Source of the DNA: Acinetobacter larvae
GTDB taxonomy: Bacteria; Pseudomonadota; Gammaproteobacteria; Pseudomonadales; Moraxellaceae
Direction: 5' to 3'
Assembly: GCF_001704115.1 (NCBI RefSeq)
Contig: NZ_CP016895.1
Coordinates: forward strand, 2,914,001 to 2,978,000
Length of the DNA stretch: 64,000 nt
The position numbers were made by a program, and so were the translations under genes. Shown here one piece after another: positions 37,136 to 47,324 of this stretch. The notes beneath the pieces are model-generated. The model saw only the letters and a list, made by a program, of their open reading frames with translations. It made no database searches and was not told where the DNA came from. How positions within the stretch are numbered: position 1 is the first letter of the stretch; every line of letters begins with the position of its first letter.

Positions 37136-40100
37136 TTAGAACAACTTTAATTCTTTACCAATCGTTTCGTCAAATCCACATTGGTTAATTACCCGTTTAG
37201 ATGCATGAGCACTAAGTTTCTTATATTTTTTATAGTCTTTCGTAAGACTATAAATACCATTTGCCATTGCTGTATAATCTTCACCAGCTACTAAGATACC
37301 ACACTCATCATCGACAAATTCTGGGATAGCCGTTACTGCGGTCGTTACAGGAACTAAGCCAGAAGACATTGCTTCATCTCTAGATACACCTTGACTATCC
37401 ATACGTGTCGGTACAATAAAAACACCATATTCTTTATGTAAAGCAGCTATTTGACTATGGTTCAGAAAAGTTTTATTTAAACTCACATTTCCAAACTTTT
37501 GCAATGGTTGGGTAATTTCATCAAATAATGGTCCATCACCATATATTGCAATATCAAACTTATTAAAACCCGGTTTTTTTGCTAACTCTTCAATTGTTTT
37601 AACCGTTAAATCATTAGCATATTTGCGACTTGCAAATGGCCGGATTGATAATAGTTTAAAACGTTGTGATGCTGGTTTTTCCACATAATTAAAAAAATCA
37701 GTATCTATATAGTTATGAATGATATGACACTGATTTTTAGGAAATTTAATACCCAAATCTGCTTCTGATTCTTCAAGAAAGTACTGAGAAACAAAAATAA
37801 ATTGTGTACGATTTTTTAACTCTTTTTGCACAAGATCACGCCAAAAGTTTCTACGTTGATTACTTAGTTTCTTTTGACGCTCTATTTCTTGTCCGCTCAT
37901 ACGCTCAAATTCAAATTCACGACGTTGCCAAACTTGTATCTCTGCTCCATGAACCCATACTAATATCTGCACGGTATCTTGGTATTTCTTTAATACATCC
38001 CAAATTTTCTTATCTATTAAATGTACACAAACCCTACTATATGTGCCCGAAGCCAATAATCTATCCAACATTTCATGATCATGACTAAAGATATCTACCC
38101 CTTCAAACTCGGAAAAGCCAAATTGATCTGCTACAGTTGTAACTTTAAACATATCTGTAAGTTGATCTTCTTTTTTATATGCTTTTAAACGAGTATGTAA
38201 GAACCCATATTTATAAAGATCATGATAAGAAGGATATTGCTTTGCCACCACCAATATTCTGGATTTTGCAATAAAGTCATTAATTTGGTTTTTGACTACA
38301 CCGATGTCTAATGATTTTATTGTAGTAAGTCCTGTACCAACTACCTTAAAACCAATACGTATATATTTACAATGCATAGGAATAGCTAAGGCATGACCTC
38401 CAACAATAGAGTTCATAGAATGTGATATTTTTACTTGATTTTCATCTTGGAACTCAAAAACAATTCGCACATCTTCAGCAGTAGTTGCAGCCTTTAGTTC
38501 AAACTCACTATTTAATACTAGGTTGAGCTCTTCTCGAGTATAAATTTTACGCATATACATATAAGCGTGTTTAGTTGGTGCTAATGTGGTTTTTATAACA
38601 AACTGATCATCATTCTTATCAAATTGAATTTGCTTAGATGTAGGTTTGACTAGATATTGTTCAAAATCTGTCGGCAATAATGAAATGATACTACTGTTTT
38701 TTATTTTACTCTCATTAGGATTCGTCTCATTTATGGTTCTATAACTTAATTGCGTTAAGCTGATGCTTCCAGAACCTTTAAGCCGTACAGAAATATCTAT
38801 ACTTCTAGCATTATCTGGTACTTCTATTTCTTGTAATTTATTTAATTCAAATAGCTTAAATGCTATTTTTTCCTTATTTTCATTATAGAACTCAACTGCA
38901 ACCAGATTATCTATTTCGGCCTTCCCAATTAATTCTACACAAATTTTATTGGATGACAGTTCTAAACCTTTTATCAAAAACACATAACGATGTGTTTTTT
39001 TATCTAGCTTAGACTGCAAACTAAAACCTTGATTATTTTCAACAATATTGATCAATTTATGATTGGTTTTGACATACTGTTGGAAATAATTTCCATCATA
39101 AATCCCAACTATCTCATCGTTATTACGTTTAGCTATAATTTTTTCAGCAAAGGGCAATAAGCGTTGTTTTAATTGCACACCATAATCTAAATATGGCATT
39201 TCAGTATTTATTAAGTCCAGTTGTTGCTCAGAAGGTAACTGTACATTTTCAATATAATTAAAACGATCAATTGCAAAAGCACTATCCTTAACAACGAATT
39301 GTTCATTATCAATAAGATGGGTAATATTTTCTACATGTGATTGAACATATTCGACACTCAATACTGCACGATTCAGTTTAAATTGTGATACAACCTGATA
39401 TTCAACACCTTGTTGTAAATTACTAAACTGATCATAAAAGCTATCCTTGGTTACTACAGCAATATTCTGGTACTTCAAGTATTTAAAACTAAGTAACATA
39501 TCAACTAGATAGTGTGCACTGTAATAGTCCAGAACACTTAAAGGTGCAATATAACCAATACTTTTATCCGCAAGTGAACTTAATAAATCTTCTCCGTTAT
39601 TAAGCTCATAAACTCCCTCTTCGTTTATAAGTTTTAATTGATCTGGATTGTATATAAATAAAACTTTATCAGTATAAAGCTGCTGCTTAAACATTTTTAG
39701 TATATGCTGAAGTTCTTTCTGAGTATGGACTATTGCAAAAACTGCAACTTTATATTTATTATTTTCAGCCTCTATTTTCAGTTTCTCTAAGATATACTCA
39801 ATACGGTCTTCATAAGTATGCTCAGCAAGTACTTTACGTAAGCCCAGCGCTTTAAATTTATCTACAGTATTTTTATCATGCACAATTTGATTGAGTTTTC
39901 TTTCAAGCTCTTGAGGATTATCTGAACAAAGAACCAAATCACCAAAAAAGTTTCTCACGCCACGCGAATAATTACTGAGTACAATGGTGTTGGACGCCAA
40001 CATTTCAAATACACGACGTGCAAACATAGATTGAGATTGCTTTATGGTATTCATATTAATACCATAAATATAGCCTTTATAGGCTTTATCTATCTCATGT

Positions 40101-41386
40101 GGTTCTAATCTACCCAAAATATACTGCTGATATTGCTCAGGAAATGTATAGTGTGGATGTGGTTTATTAAAGTTGCGATCATAAATATCTAGTTTTCGAA
40201 ACTTTGTTGCCACAGCTGTTAAATTAACAAAATCACGTTGTCTTTCTGGATATTTTAAATAAAATGATCCAGCAAAGTTAAATGCATCTTTACGTTGATA
40301 CTTTTCAATAGGATTATGTGTTTGCGGCTGAGCTGCGAAAGGCATTAAATAAACATGGTCATGTTTAACATGAGCTTTATATTGCCCAATACAATCTATA
40401 TCTGTCGTAAATACCACATCAACTTGTTTAGCAACTTCAATAAAAGTCCCAAAATGTACAGGGTCTTCTTTATTCCAAAATAAGGATTTAATTTTATTAA
40501 TTTTACAATAATTGATTAGATTAACCAGCTCAGTAGAATTCTGACTGACTTTTGCTTTCCATAAGCTTTCTTTACCTTGCCAAGCTGACTCAATAAATAA
40601 TATATCAGGTTTAAAGCTAACAATTTCATCTAGCCAATGCTCTGGGGTTAACTGCAATAAATCTGCTTCTGGTGCAAAGCAAAAATATGTAAACTCATCC
40701 ATAATACAAGCTATCTTTAATTTTTTATTGTTTTCAAGTACTGTATCTTGAAGAATTTTCGCCTGATTATTTTCAGTTTGAGTATGAGGGGATTTTACGA
40801 TAGCTATCGGTGTCTGTGCCTCAGTAGAATTGCTACTTTTTTTAATCTCTAAACTATTCTCTTTTTTTAACTCAACAAACTGACCATCAACAGGGTTTTT
40901 CTCGGACAACTGTTGTTCTGTAGCATCTAACTGTTTAACTATTTCTTTTAATGCTGAAACCACGCCTTTTTTAAAGTTATCTTGTTCTAGTAGTTTTTTA
41001 TATCTTAAAACATTATAAATTTTCTTTTGAAATACAGTTAAATCTTCTTTATTTTTACGCTCCATAGCCTCTACAAATAAGTTTAGACCTACAACCGGTA
41101 AATGGCTTATTTTTTTATTGCCATTAAAAATATCAATGATATTTTTACCTAATTGGAATGCAATGGTTTGGTGTTCCTTACGAGAAAAGCGTACTGCAAC
41201 TTGATGGCGAATTGAGTTATTTTCGCTGGATAGTTGATTCACTTTTTTTTGCAGTTCAATCACCTGATCTTTGGGAATATATTGGGTATCAATGAATACT
41301 TGAAGATTATTGATCAGTGTATTTTTATCATTTTGATTTAAATCACTATAGTTCAATAAACCATTTAAAAGTTGTTCTAAGCTCAT
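37136..41386 (-). CDS. giant multi-domain capsule glycosyltransferase
   Basis: Protein of 1416 residues, the last gene of the kpsMTED-wecBC operon. Visible modules: an N-terminal helical, partly coiled-coil region (1-200); a CgeB-like GT-B domain (about 220-545) with LFWNKEDPVHFGTF and FARRVFEMLASNTIVLSN; a region about 545-740 resembling a transferase remnant; two beta-sandwich-like modules (about 780-890 and 920-1030); and a C-terminal GT4 domain (1037-1416) with LLSIRPFASRKYANDL and SQGVSRDEAMSSGLVPV. Two complete GT-B domains in one chain suggest a polymerase adding two sugars in turn. I take ATG 41386 (GGG seven bases upstream); a TTG at 41416 or ATG at 41392 are alternatives. No membrane helix or signal peptide. 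Confidence 0.82.
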   Translation of the reverse strand: MSLEQLLNGLLNYSDLNQNDKNTLINNLQVFIDTQYIPKDQVIELQKKVNQLSSENNSIRHQVAVRFSRKEHQTIAFQLGKNIIDIFNGNKKISHLPVVGLNLFVEAMERKNKEDLTVFQKKIYNVLRYKKLLEQDNFKKGVVSALKEIVKQLDATEQQLSEKNPVDGQFVELKKENSLEIKKSSNSTEAQTPIAIVKSPHTQTENNQAKILQDTVLENNKKLKIACIMDEFTYFCFAPEADLLQLTPEHWLDEIVSFKPDILFIESAWQGKESLWKAKVSQNSTELVNLINYCKINKIKSLFWNKEDPVHFGTFIEVAKQVDVVFTTDIDCIGQYKAHVKHDHVYLMPFAAQPQTHNPIEKYQRKDAFNFAGSFYLKYPERQRDFVNLTAVATKFRKLDIYDRNFNKPHPHYTFPEQYQQYILGRLEPHEIDKAYKGYIYGINMNTIKQSQSMFARRVFEMLASNTIVLSNYSRGVRNFFGDLVLCSDNPQELERKLNQIVHDKNTVDKFKALGLRKVLAEHTYEDRIEYILEKLKIEAENNKYKVAVFAIVHTQKELQHILKMFKQQLYTDKVLFIYNPDQLKLINEEGVYELNNGEDLLSSLADKSIGYIAPLSVLDYYSAHYLVDMLLSFKYLKYQNIAVVTKDSFYDQFSNLQQGVEYQVVSQFKLNRAVLSVEYVQSHVENITHLIDNEQFVVKDSAFAIDRFNYIENVQLPSEQQLDLINTEMPYLDYGVQLKQRLLPFAEKIIAKRNNDEIVGIYDGNYFQQYVKTNHKLINIVENNQGFSLQSKLDKKTHRYVFLIKGLELSSNKICVELIGKAEIDNLVAVEFYNENKEKIAFKLFELNKLQEIEVPDNARSIDISVRLKGSGSISLTQLSYRTINETNPNESKIKNSSIISLLPTDFEQYLVKPTSKQIQFDKNDDQFVIKTTLAPTKHAYMYMRKIYTREELNLVLNSEFELKAATTAEDVRIVFEFQDENQVKISHSMNSIVGGHALAIPMHCKYIRIGFKVVGTGLTTIKSLDIGVVKNQINDFIAKSRILVVAKQYPSYHDLYKYGFLHTRLKAYKKEDQLTDMFKVTTVADQFGFSEFEGVDIFSHDHEMLDRLLASGTYSRVCVHLIDKKIWDVLKKYQDTVQILVWVHGAEIQVWQRREFEFERMSGQEIERQKKLSNQRRNFWRDLVQKELKNRTQFIFVSQYFLEESEADLGIKFPKNQCHIIHNYIDTDFFNYVEKPASQRFKLLSIRPFASRKYANDLTVKTIEELAKKPGFNKFDIAIYGDGPLFDEITQPLQKFGNVSLNKTFLNHSQIAALHKEYGVFIVPTRMDSQGVSRDEAMSSGLVPVTTAVTAIPEFVDDECGILVAGEDYTAMANGIYSLTKDYKKYKKLSAHASKRVINQCGFDETIGKELKLF

Positions 41387-41443
41387 TGTCATGCCCAATA
41401 TATTCCAATTTATCAAATTACGATTTAATATTTTTGACCGATC

Positions 41444-42679
41444 TTAAATATCGGATACAAAACTTAATATACTCTTTTCAGCTAATTGATTCTGCAAATT
41501 AGCAAACTGAGAATGATTTACTAATATTGCAACTAAGTCAGCCTCATTCACATCATTTTGTTCAATTAATTTTGCTGCATTAAGTTTCTGCGGAATAGTG
41601 TCAATATTTGGTTCTACAATTAGGACCTCATACAGGCTTTTCTCGACTACTTTCTCAGCAATTTCAATCGCAGGACTTTCACGTAGATCATCAATATTCG
41701 GTTTAAAAGCTAAACCTAATAATGCTACTTTAGGTTTACGTCCTAAGTCACCGAGCTGCTCTACAGCCTGCTCAATTTTTTTAACGACCCACTCTGGTTT
41801 ATGATCATTTACTTTACGTGCAGTATCTACCATACGCGCAAGATCTGGCGTTTTATTAACAATAAACCATGGATCAACAGCGATACAGTGACCACCGACC
41901 CCAGCACCTGGTTGTAAAATATTTACCCGTGGATGATGGTTGGCGAGTTTAATCAATTCCCAAACATTGATATCTAAACGATCACTAATCAATGACAGCT
42001 CATTGGCAAAAGCAATGTTGACATCACGGAAAGCATTTTCTGTCAGTTTGGTCATTTCTGCAGTACGTGCATTGGTTTCTAGCAAATCGCCTTTTACAAA
42101 TATTTGATATACTGCCTTAGCCTTTTGGGTACACGCTGGTGTAATCCCACCAATGGTACGGTCATTTTCAACGAGTTCACGTACAACTTGCCCCGGCAAT
42201 ACACGTTCAGGACAGTAAGCCACGTAAATGTCTATATTTTCATCTGTTGCAGATTTTGGAAAGTTTAAATCTGGACGTTGTTCAGCCAGCCACTCTACCA
42301 TTTGCTCTGTAGCACCGACGGGCGAAGTAGACTCCAGAATGACTACATTACCTTTTTGTAACACTGGTGCAATGGCCTTAGCGGCAGCCTGAATATAACT
42401 TAGATCAGGTGTATGGTCCTCACCTTTAAATGGCGTAGGCACTGCAATTAGAAATGCATCCGCTTCCTCTGCTGTATTTGATGCTTTTAAATGTCCTGAA
42501 GCAACAACTTTCTTGACAATCTCTTCTAAGCCAGGCTCAACAATATGGATTCTTCCTTGATTGATTGTATCAATCGCATGTTGGTTAACATCTAAACCAA
42601 TTACTGTAGCCCCATAATGAGCAAACATTGTTGCGGTTGGTAAGCCAATATATCCTAGTCCACTAACAGAAACTTTCAT
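41444..42679 (-). CDS. wecC: UDP-N-acetyl-D-mannosamine dehydrogenase
   Basis: NAD-dependent UDP-sugar 6-dehydrogenase of 411 residues that turns UDP-ManNAc into UDP-ManNAcA. The Rossmann motif is VSGLGYIGLPTATMFAHYG. AVPTPFKGEDHTPDLSYI, LESTSPVGATEQ and the catalytic cysteine in GVGGHCIAVDPWF are typical of WecC. ALLGLAFKPNIDDLRESPA opens the C-terminal domain. It follows wecB, whose product is its substrate, by 30 bases. In this locus it supplies the uronic acid precursor for the capsule rather than enterobacterial common antigen, since no other ECA genes are present. UDP-glucose dehydrogenase is less probable given the fit and the wecB neighbour. Confidence 0.92.
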   Translation of the reverse strand: MKVSVSGLGYIGLPTATMFAHYGATVIGLDVNQHAIDTINQGRIHIVEPGLEEIVKKVVASGHLKASNTAEEADAFLIAVPTPFKGEDHTPDLSYIQAAAKAIAPVLQKGNVVILESTSPVGATEQMVEWLAEQRPDLNFPKSATDENIDIYVAYCPERVLPGQVVRELVENDRTIGGITPACTQKAKAVYQIFVKGDLLETNARTAEMTKLTENAFRDVNIAFANELSLISDRLDINVWELIKLANHHPRVNILQPGAGVGGHCIAVDPWFIVNKTPDLARMVDTARKVNDHKPEWVVKKIEQAVEQLGDLGRKPKVALLGLAFKPNIDDLRESPAIEIAEKVVEKSLYEVLIVEPNIDTIPQKLNAAKLIEQNDVNEADLVAILVNHSQFANLQNQLAEKSILSFVSDI

Positions 42680-42709
42680 AAAACCAAACTCTATGTAACT
42701 TATATAATA

Positions 42710-43855
42710 TTAATCAATAAAAAAATGTGCTGAAAAACGTTTTTTAATCGCTGCGACAATGCGTTGACAAGCTTCTCCATCCCCATATGGATTGTGCGCT
42801 TTAGACATTTGCTCATAAACTTCTTTATTTTCTAAAAGCTCAACCACATTATTTACAATATTGGCAACATCCGTTCCAACGAGCTTCACTGTTCCAGCAG
42901 CTACCGCTTCTGGGCGTTCAGTGGTATCACGCATCACCAACACAGGTAAGCCAAGAGAAGGAGCTTCTTCCTGTATGCCGCCTGAGTCCGTCAACAATAA
43001 ATCGCTATGCAACATGAGCCAAATAAATGGCAAATATTCTTGAGGTTCTATTAATTTAATATTCTCAAAACCTTTTAATAGCCGATTCACAGGTTCACGG
43101 ACATTTGGGTTGAGATGCATTGGGTAAACAAATTCAACCTCAGGAAAACGGCTAGCGAGTTGTTGCAATGCATTACAGATATCTTCAAAACCTTGACCAA
43201 AGTTTTCACGACGATGCCCTGTAATCAATACACGCTTTTTAGTCAAATCAAGACTACTATAGTGTTCACGCATTTCTTGATCGATACAGTCATGATGTTC
43301 AAGTTTGGCTTTAATTGTCAGTAAGGCATCAATGACTGTATTTCCGGTTACATAGATATCTTCTGCTTTGACAAATTCTTGTTTTAAATGTTGTTCTGCG
43401 GTAGTGGTTGGTGCAAAGTGCATGCTTGCCAATACCCCAGTAAGTTGTCTATTGCCTTCTTCTGGCCATGGTGAATAGAGCTGATAAGTACGCAATCCAG
43501 CCTCAACATGCCCAACAGGAATTCGATTATAAAATGCTGCCATAGATGCGCAGAAAGTAGTACTGGTATCCCCATGTACCAACACCAAATCAGGCTTAAA
43601 CTCTTTGAGTACAGGATCTAGTTTCAACAACATATTGGCGGTCATTTCAGTCAGAGACTGACCTGCCTTCATAATATTTAGATCATATTGTGGTGTAATT
43701 TCAAATAGTTGCAACACAGAATCCAACATTTGACGATGTTGTGCTGTTACACATACCCTTGCATCAATTTTTGCTTCTGCATTCAAAGCATGCACCAAAG
43801 GTGCCATTTTAATAGCTTCTGGTCGTGTACCAAAAACGATGAGTACTTTTAACAT
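42710..43855 (-). CDS. wecB: UDP-N-acetylglucosamine 2-epimerase (non-hydrolysing)
   Basis: Epimerase of 381 residues that converts UDP-GlcNAc to UDP-ManNAc. Seen: [21 protein letters not shown] at the N-terminus, [19 protein letters not shown], the active-site [37 protein letters not shown], and [15 protein letters not shown] with [11 protein letters not shown]. All are standard for the non-hydrolysing family. It lies between kpsD (15 bases) and wecC (30 bases) in the capsule operon. The pair resembles nmaA-nmaB of the Mannheimia haemolytica A1 capsule locus, where the capsule contains N-acetylmannosaminuronic acid. Confidence 0.94.
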   Translation of the reverse strand: MLKVLIVFGTRPEAIKMAPLVHALNAEAKIDARVCVTAQHRQMLDSVLQLFEITPQYDLNIMKAGQSLTEMTANMLLKLDPVLKEFKPDLVLVHGDTSTTFCASMAAFYNRIPVGHVEAGLRTYQLYSPWPEEGNRQLTGVLASMHFAPTTTAEQHLKQEFVKAEDIYVTGNTVIDALLTIKAKLEHHDCIDQEMREHYSSLDLTKKRVLITGHRRENFGQGFEDICNALQQLASRFPEVEFVYPMHLNPNVREPVNRLLKGFENIKLIEPQEYLPFIWLMLHSDLLLTDSGGIQEEAPSLGLPVLVMRDTTERPEAVAAGTVKLVGTDVANIVNNVVELLENKEVYEQMSKAHNPYGDGEACQRIVAAIKKRFSAHFFID

Positions 43856-43870
43856 GTTTTCTCTCTTCCC

Positions 43871-45571
43871 CTACCAATCCAACGCGATCTTCGCGCCAAC
43901 TGCGATTTGATAAATAATCTGAGTAATACCCCGTACCACTTCAATCGATTTAGATTGAACCTTCGGTAATACTAGAATCTCATCGCCTTGTTGAATCTTA
44001 TAACTCTTCGATAAAAGCTCTGCTTCACCATTGGCATGCATCACAATCACTTTAGATTTATTGGACTTCTGACTAAAACCACCAACCTGTGAAATATAAT
44101 CAGCAGCTGTTAGATTAGGCTGAAAACCTATCGCATTTGGAAAAGCGACTTCGCCATGGACCATAATCACCGAACTAATTTCTGGTACTACCAGCACATC
44201 CCCTTGTTCTAAAATCACGTCATTATAATTTTCAGGGTTAAGCACCACTTGTCCTTTGGGCTGTACACTACGTGCCTTGGCAATAAACTGCTTGACCAAC
44301 TCAGCGTCTTTAACCCGTAAGTTGGCTTCTTCTTGCGTGCTAGAACGCGCATTAAAAGTGGCGTTTTCAAGATTATCGAGTGCGACATTGAGCATTTCTT
44401 TTTGACGCTTTGCCACAGATGGGCGATAAAGCTGTAATGCATTGACATTGGATAAGACATTCGGGGTAATTTGCGTAAGAACTTGCGAAAGTTTGGCACC
44501 ATAAGGCAGTACAATGGCATGTGGACCATTATGCGCACCTTCCACCCGGACTTGAATACTGCCTGCATAACGATCTGCAGTGACATTGAGAATATCACCA
44601 TCTTGTACAGTGACATTTTGCGCATCATTCAATGAATAATATTCACTACGGAATTCATTACCCTGACGTCTTAAAATACTGACGTTGGTTGCGCCCGGTT
44701 TAGGCTTAGCAATGGCTAATGCTTGTGCAACAGAAATTTGCCCAGCATTAAACTCAAAATCATAGGCATTATAAACTTCACCGCCAATGTTAAAGGTATG
44801 CGTACGTGGACCCACCACAATAATATCGCCATCACGGAAGGAGAAAGGTTGTACGCGACCGGATATTAAAAACTCATATAGATCGACACGCTGCATCAAA
44901 CGACCAGCGCGCATAATATCGACATTAATATAACTGCCACGTTCGGCATCTACCCCACCAGCCCGGTCTAAATAGGCCACCACAGTATCATTGGCAACAC
45001 CACCATAATTCCCCGGTTGACTCACATAACCAGTCACGAGCACTTGTACGGGTTGTGCTTTTTCTAAGGCAGCATATACACCAACATTGGCTACATATAT
45101 TTTACGTACATGACTGCTAATTAACGCTTGTAAATTACCATTGCTGGTACCCGCAACTTTTACTGGACCAACATTGGGTAAGAATATATTCCCTTCAGGA
45201 TCTACTGTTAAATTCCCTGCAAACTGATAAGCGCCCCATAAGCGCACATTAATATGATCCCCTGGGTTAATGCGATAACTGTCATTAAAAGTCGAGCCAG
45301 CTGTATTGGCAAAGGCACCTTTAAACAACTGTGCACCGAACATATTTTTAGCATTGGGATCAATCAAATTTTGTGCAGTCTGACCCGTGAGATTTAGCAC
45401 CGATTGGTTAGGTAAAATCGTTTGATCCGCTGCATTATTTAAACTACGGTCTTGACCACTTGCAGCACTTTGTATTGCCTGTCCTGCATCTGGCAACATA
45501 TTTTGATTATATGCCGCGTGCACAATCGAAATGCTGGTACTTAGTATAGATAACAGTAGAATTCTTTTCAT
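43871..45571 (-). CDS. kpsD: capsule export outer-membrane channel component KpsD
   Basis: Periplasmic/outer-membrane polysaccharide export protein of 566 residues. The signal peptide runs to about residue 19 (ILSTSISIVHA). The polysaccharide-export domain follows at about 95-180 (YRINPGDHINVRLWGAYQFA, VDPEGNIFLPNVGPVKVAG). Then come several SLBB-type domains (VLVTGYVSQPGNYGGV, FNIGGEVYNAYDFEFNAGQ, VMVHGEVAFPNAIGFQPNLT). It has no lipobox cysteine, like E. coli KpsD and unlike Wza, and the length is near the 558 of E. coli KpsD. With KpsE and KpsMT it forms the trans-envelope exporter. The start is three bases after the kpsE stop. Confidence 0.93.
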   Translation of the reverse strand: MKRILLLSILSTSISIVHAAYNQNMLPDAGQAIQSAASGQDRSLNNAADQTILPNQSVLNLTGQTAQNLIDPNAKNMFGAQLFKGAFANTAGSTFNDSYRINPGDHINVRLWGAYQFAGNLTVDPEGNIFLPNVGPVKVAGTSNGNLQALISSHVRKIYVANVGVYAALEKAQPVQVLVTGYVSQPGNYGGVANDTVVAYLDRAGGVDAERGSYINVDIMRAGRLMQRVDLYEFLISGRVQPFSFRDGDIIVVGPRTHTFNIGGEVYNAYDFEFNAGQISVAQALAIAKPKPGATNVSILRRQGNEFRSEYYSLNDAQNVTVQDGDILNVTADRYAGSIQVRVEGAHNGPHAIVLPYGAKLSQVLTQITPNVLSNVNALQLYRPSVAKRQKEMLNVALDNLENATFNARSSTQEEANLRVKDAELVKQFIAKARSVQPKGQVVLNPENYNDVILEQGDVLVVPEISSVIMVHGEVAFPNAIGFQPNLTAADYISQVGGFSQKSNKSKVIVMHANGEAELLSKSYKIQQGDEILVLPKVQSKSIEVVRGITQIIYQIAVGAKIALDW

Positions 45572-45574
45572 GAT

Positions 45575-46672
45575 TTATTCTCTATGCTCGCGGACAATGG
45601 AATGAACAAGTAACCCAATCGCAAATAAAATATTGAGTAAGATAAATGCGGTAATGCTTAAGTAAACTTTACGTGGATACAATGCATCTTGTGCCAAACG
45701 TGGTTGTTCGATGACGATCAATTTCTTTAATTTACGAGCGACTTCTAGACGTGATTTTTCAAGTGATGCCAAAGACAATTTATAGAGATCCGTAGCAAAA
45801 GTAACTTGCGCTTTTAACGCTTCAAAATCGGCAATATTACGGTTTAATTTTTCATTACCGGGAGAGGTCAGTTTGGCATTTTCATCTTCTATTTGCTTTT
45901 GCACCGATTCCATTTGGCTACGAATTGCAACCACTTGCGGTGCTTCTGGGTTTAAGTAACTCAGCAAAGTACGTTCTTCTGTACGGAGCTGAGCCAAACT
46001 ACTTTGTAAACTCGCAACAATCGTCGACACAGCCTGTGCTTGGATTTCCGGATCAAACATTTTATGTTTATTTTGATAGGTCAATAAATCTTCACGTGAC
46101 TGATTCAGTTTATGCGCTGCCTCTTTTAATTGTGTTTCTGCAAATTTTAATTGTTCATCGGCTATGCTTTGAGAGATATGGTTAATAAAGTCATCACTTT
46201 GTTTCAGGATGGCATTATTCAATTTTAAAGAGAACGCAGGGCTAAAACCTTGGCTAGAGACTTTTAGCATCATGGTTTTTTCATCCAGATTCACACTTAC
46301 GCGACTCTGGAAATACTTCACTAATTCTTCGATACTCGGCTCTTTCTTTAAAGAGAAAATCGGGTCACCTGAAATATGGAACTGTTGTCTTAGCTTTAAC
46401 TCTTTATCAAGTTTCTCCACCATATCACGAGATGTCACATATTCTTTTAAGATATTGGCATCTTCTGTACTGGTATTGGCAACACCTAATAATGCCGAAA
46501 TTCCAGTGGTATCGGCTGGTGTCGTATCGGCAACTTGTTTCACCAGAACCAGAGAAGAGGACTCATAGCGGTCTTTGGCCAATACTGTTAAATATAAAAT
46601 AACCAACAGTAGCGGTAGTAGAACCACTATGCTATAGAGCATAATTAGGCGCTTATTGAGTTTAGACTGCAT
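45575..46672 (-). CDS. kpsE: capsule export inner-membrane/periplasmic protein KpsE
   Basis: Polysaccharide co-polymerase type 3 (PCP-3) protein of 365 residues. It has one N-terminal membrane helix (LIMLYSIVVLLPLLLVILYL), a large periplasmic part with coiled coil (LKEAAHKLNQSREDLLTYQN, RTEERTLLSYLNPEAPQV) and a C-terminal helix (KVYLSITAFILLNILFAIGL). SSSLVLVKQVADTTPADT is the conserved segment after the first helix, and ALYPRKVYLS stands before the last helix as in KpsE/CtrB/BexC. It connects KpsM to KpsD. The start overlaps kpsT by 11 bases. Confidence 0.93.
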   Translation of the reverse strand: MQSKLNKRLIMLYSIVVLLPLLLVILYLTVLAKDRYESSSLVLVKQVADTTPADTTGISALLGVANTSTEDANILKEYVTSRDMVEKLDKELKLRQQFHISGDPIFSLKKEPSIEELVKYFQSRVSVNLDEKTMMLKVSSQGFSPAFSLKLNNAILKQSDDFINHISQSIADEQLKFAETQLKEAAHKLNQSREDLLTYQNKHKMFDPEIQAQAVSTIVASLQSSLAQLRTEERTLLSYLNPEAPQVVAIRSQMESVQKQIEDENAKLTSPGNEKLNRNIADFEALKAQVTFATDLYKLSLASLEKSRLEVARKLKKLIVIEQPRLAQDALYPRKVYLSITAFILLNILFAIGLLVHSIVREHRE

Positions 46673-47324
46673 ATTGTTTATATACCTCTACCGCATGTTC
46701 GACATTATCAAAATATTCTGCTTGACCATCACGTACCAAAAAAGCCACATCACAATTCCGAGTCAAGTCATTTAGATCGTGAGAAACCATAATAATATTA
46801 GAATGTTGTTTTAATTCATTAAGTAAAGACTGACTTTTTTTACGAAAAGACGCATCGCCTACTGCGCCAGCTTCATCTAGCAAGTAGTAATCAAAATTAA
46901 ATGCCATACTCAGACCAAAACCGATTCGGCTACGCATCCCCGAAGAATAACTTTTAATCGGCATATCGAAATATTTACCAATTTCAGCAAAGTCTTCGAC
47001 AAAATCGACCACCTGTTGCACTTCCTCTTCACTCGAAACATAAAGCCTTGCCACAAAACGGACATTTTGCCGTGCCGTCATACTGCCCTGAAAACCACCA
47101 GACAGTGCCACAGGCCAAGAAATTGATTTATTGGTTATTACCCGCCCAGAGTCAGCATAATCAATCCCACCAATAATGCGCAGCAAGGTACTTTTACCCG
47201 CGCCATTTTTCCCCAATAAAGCGACACTTTTATTTTCAGGCAATATGGCATTTAGATTTTTAAAAACATAATGACGCCCTTTCGGCGTGGCATAAGATTT
47301 AGTCAGGTTTTTTAATTCAATCAT
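46662..47324 (-). CDS. kpsT: capsule ABC exporter ATPase KpsT
   Basis: ABC ATPase of 220 residues powering export of finished capsule. Walker A is LLGKNGAGKSTLL near residue 40. The signature loop is YSSGMRSRIGFGL, typical of the ABC-2 polysaccharide subfamily, instead of LSGGQ. Walker B is FDYYLLDEAGAVGD, followed by the switch histidine in IIMVSHDLNDL. The glycine and lysine needed for ATP are intact. It has the short length of KpsT/CtrD, without a C-terminal carbohydrate-binding domain such as that of Wzt O9a, so export is probably not tied to a chain terminator. It overlaps kpsM by four bases (ATGA). Confidence 0.95.
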   Translation of the reverse strand: MIELKNLTKSYATPKGRHYVFKNLNAILPENKSVALLGKNGAGKSTLLRIIGGIDYADSGRVITNKSISWPVALSGGFQGSMTARQNVRFVARLYVSSEEEVQQVVDFVEDFAEIGKYFDMPIKSYSSGMRSRIGFGLSMAFNFDYYLLDEAGAVGDASFRKKSQSLLNELKQHSNIIMVSHDLNDLTRNCDVAFLVRDGQAEYFDNVEHAVEVYKQYAV

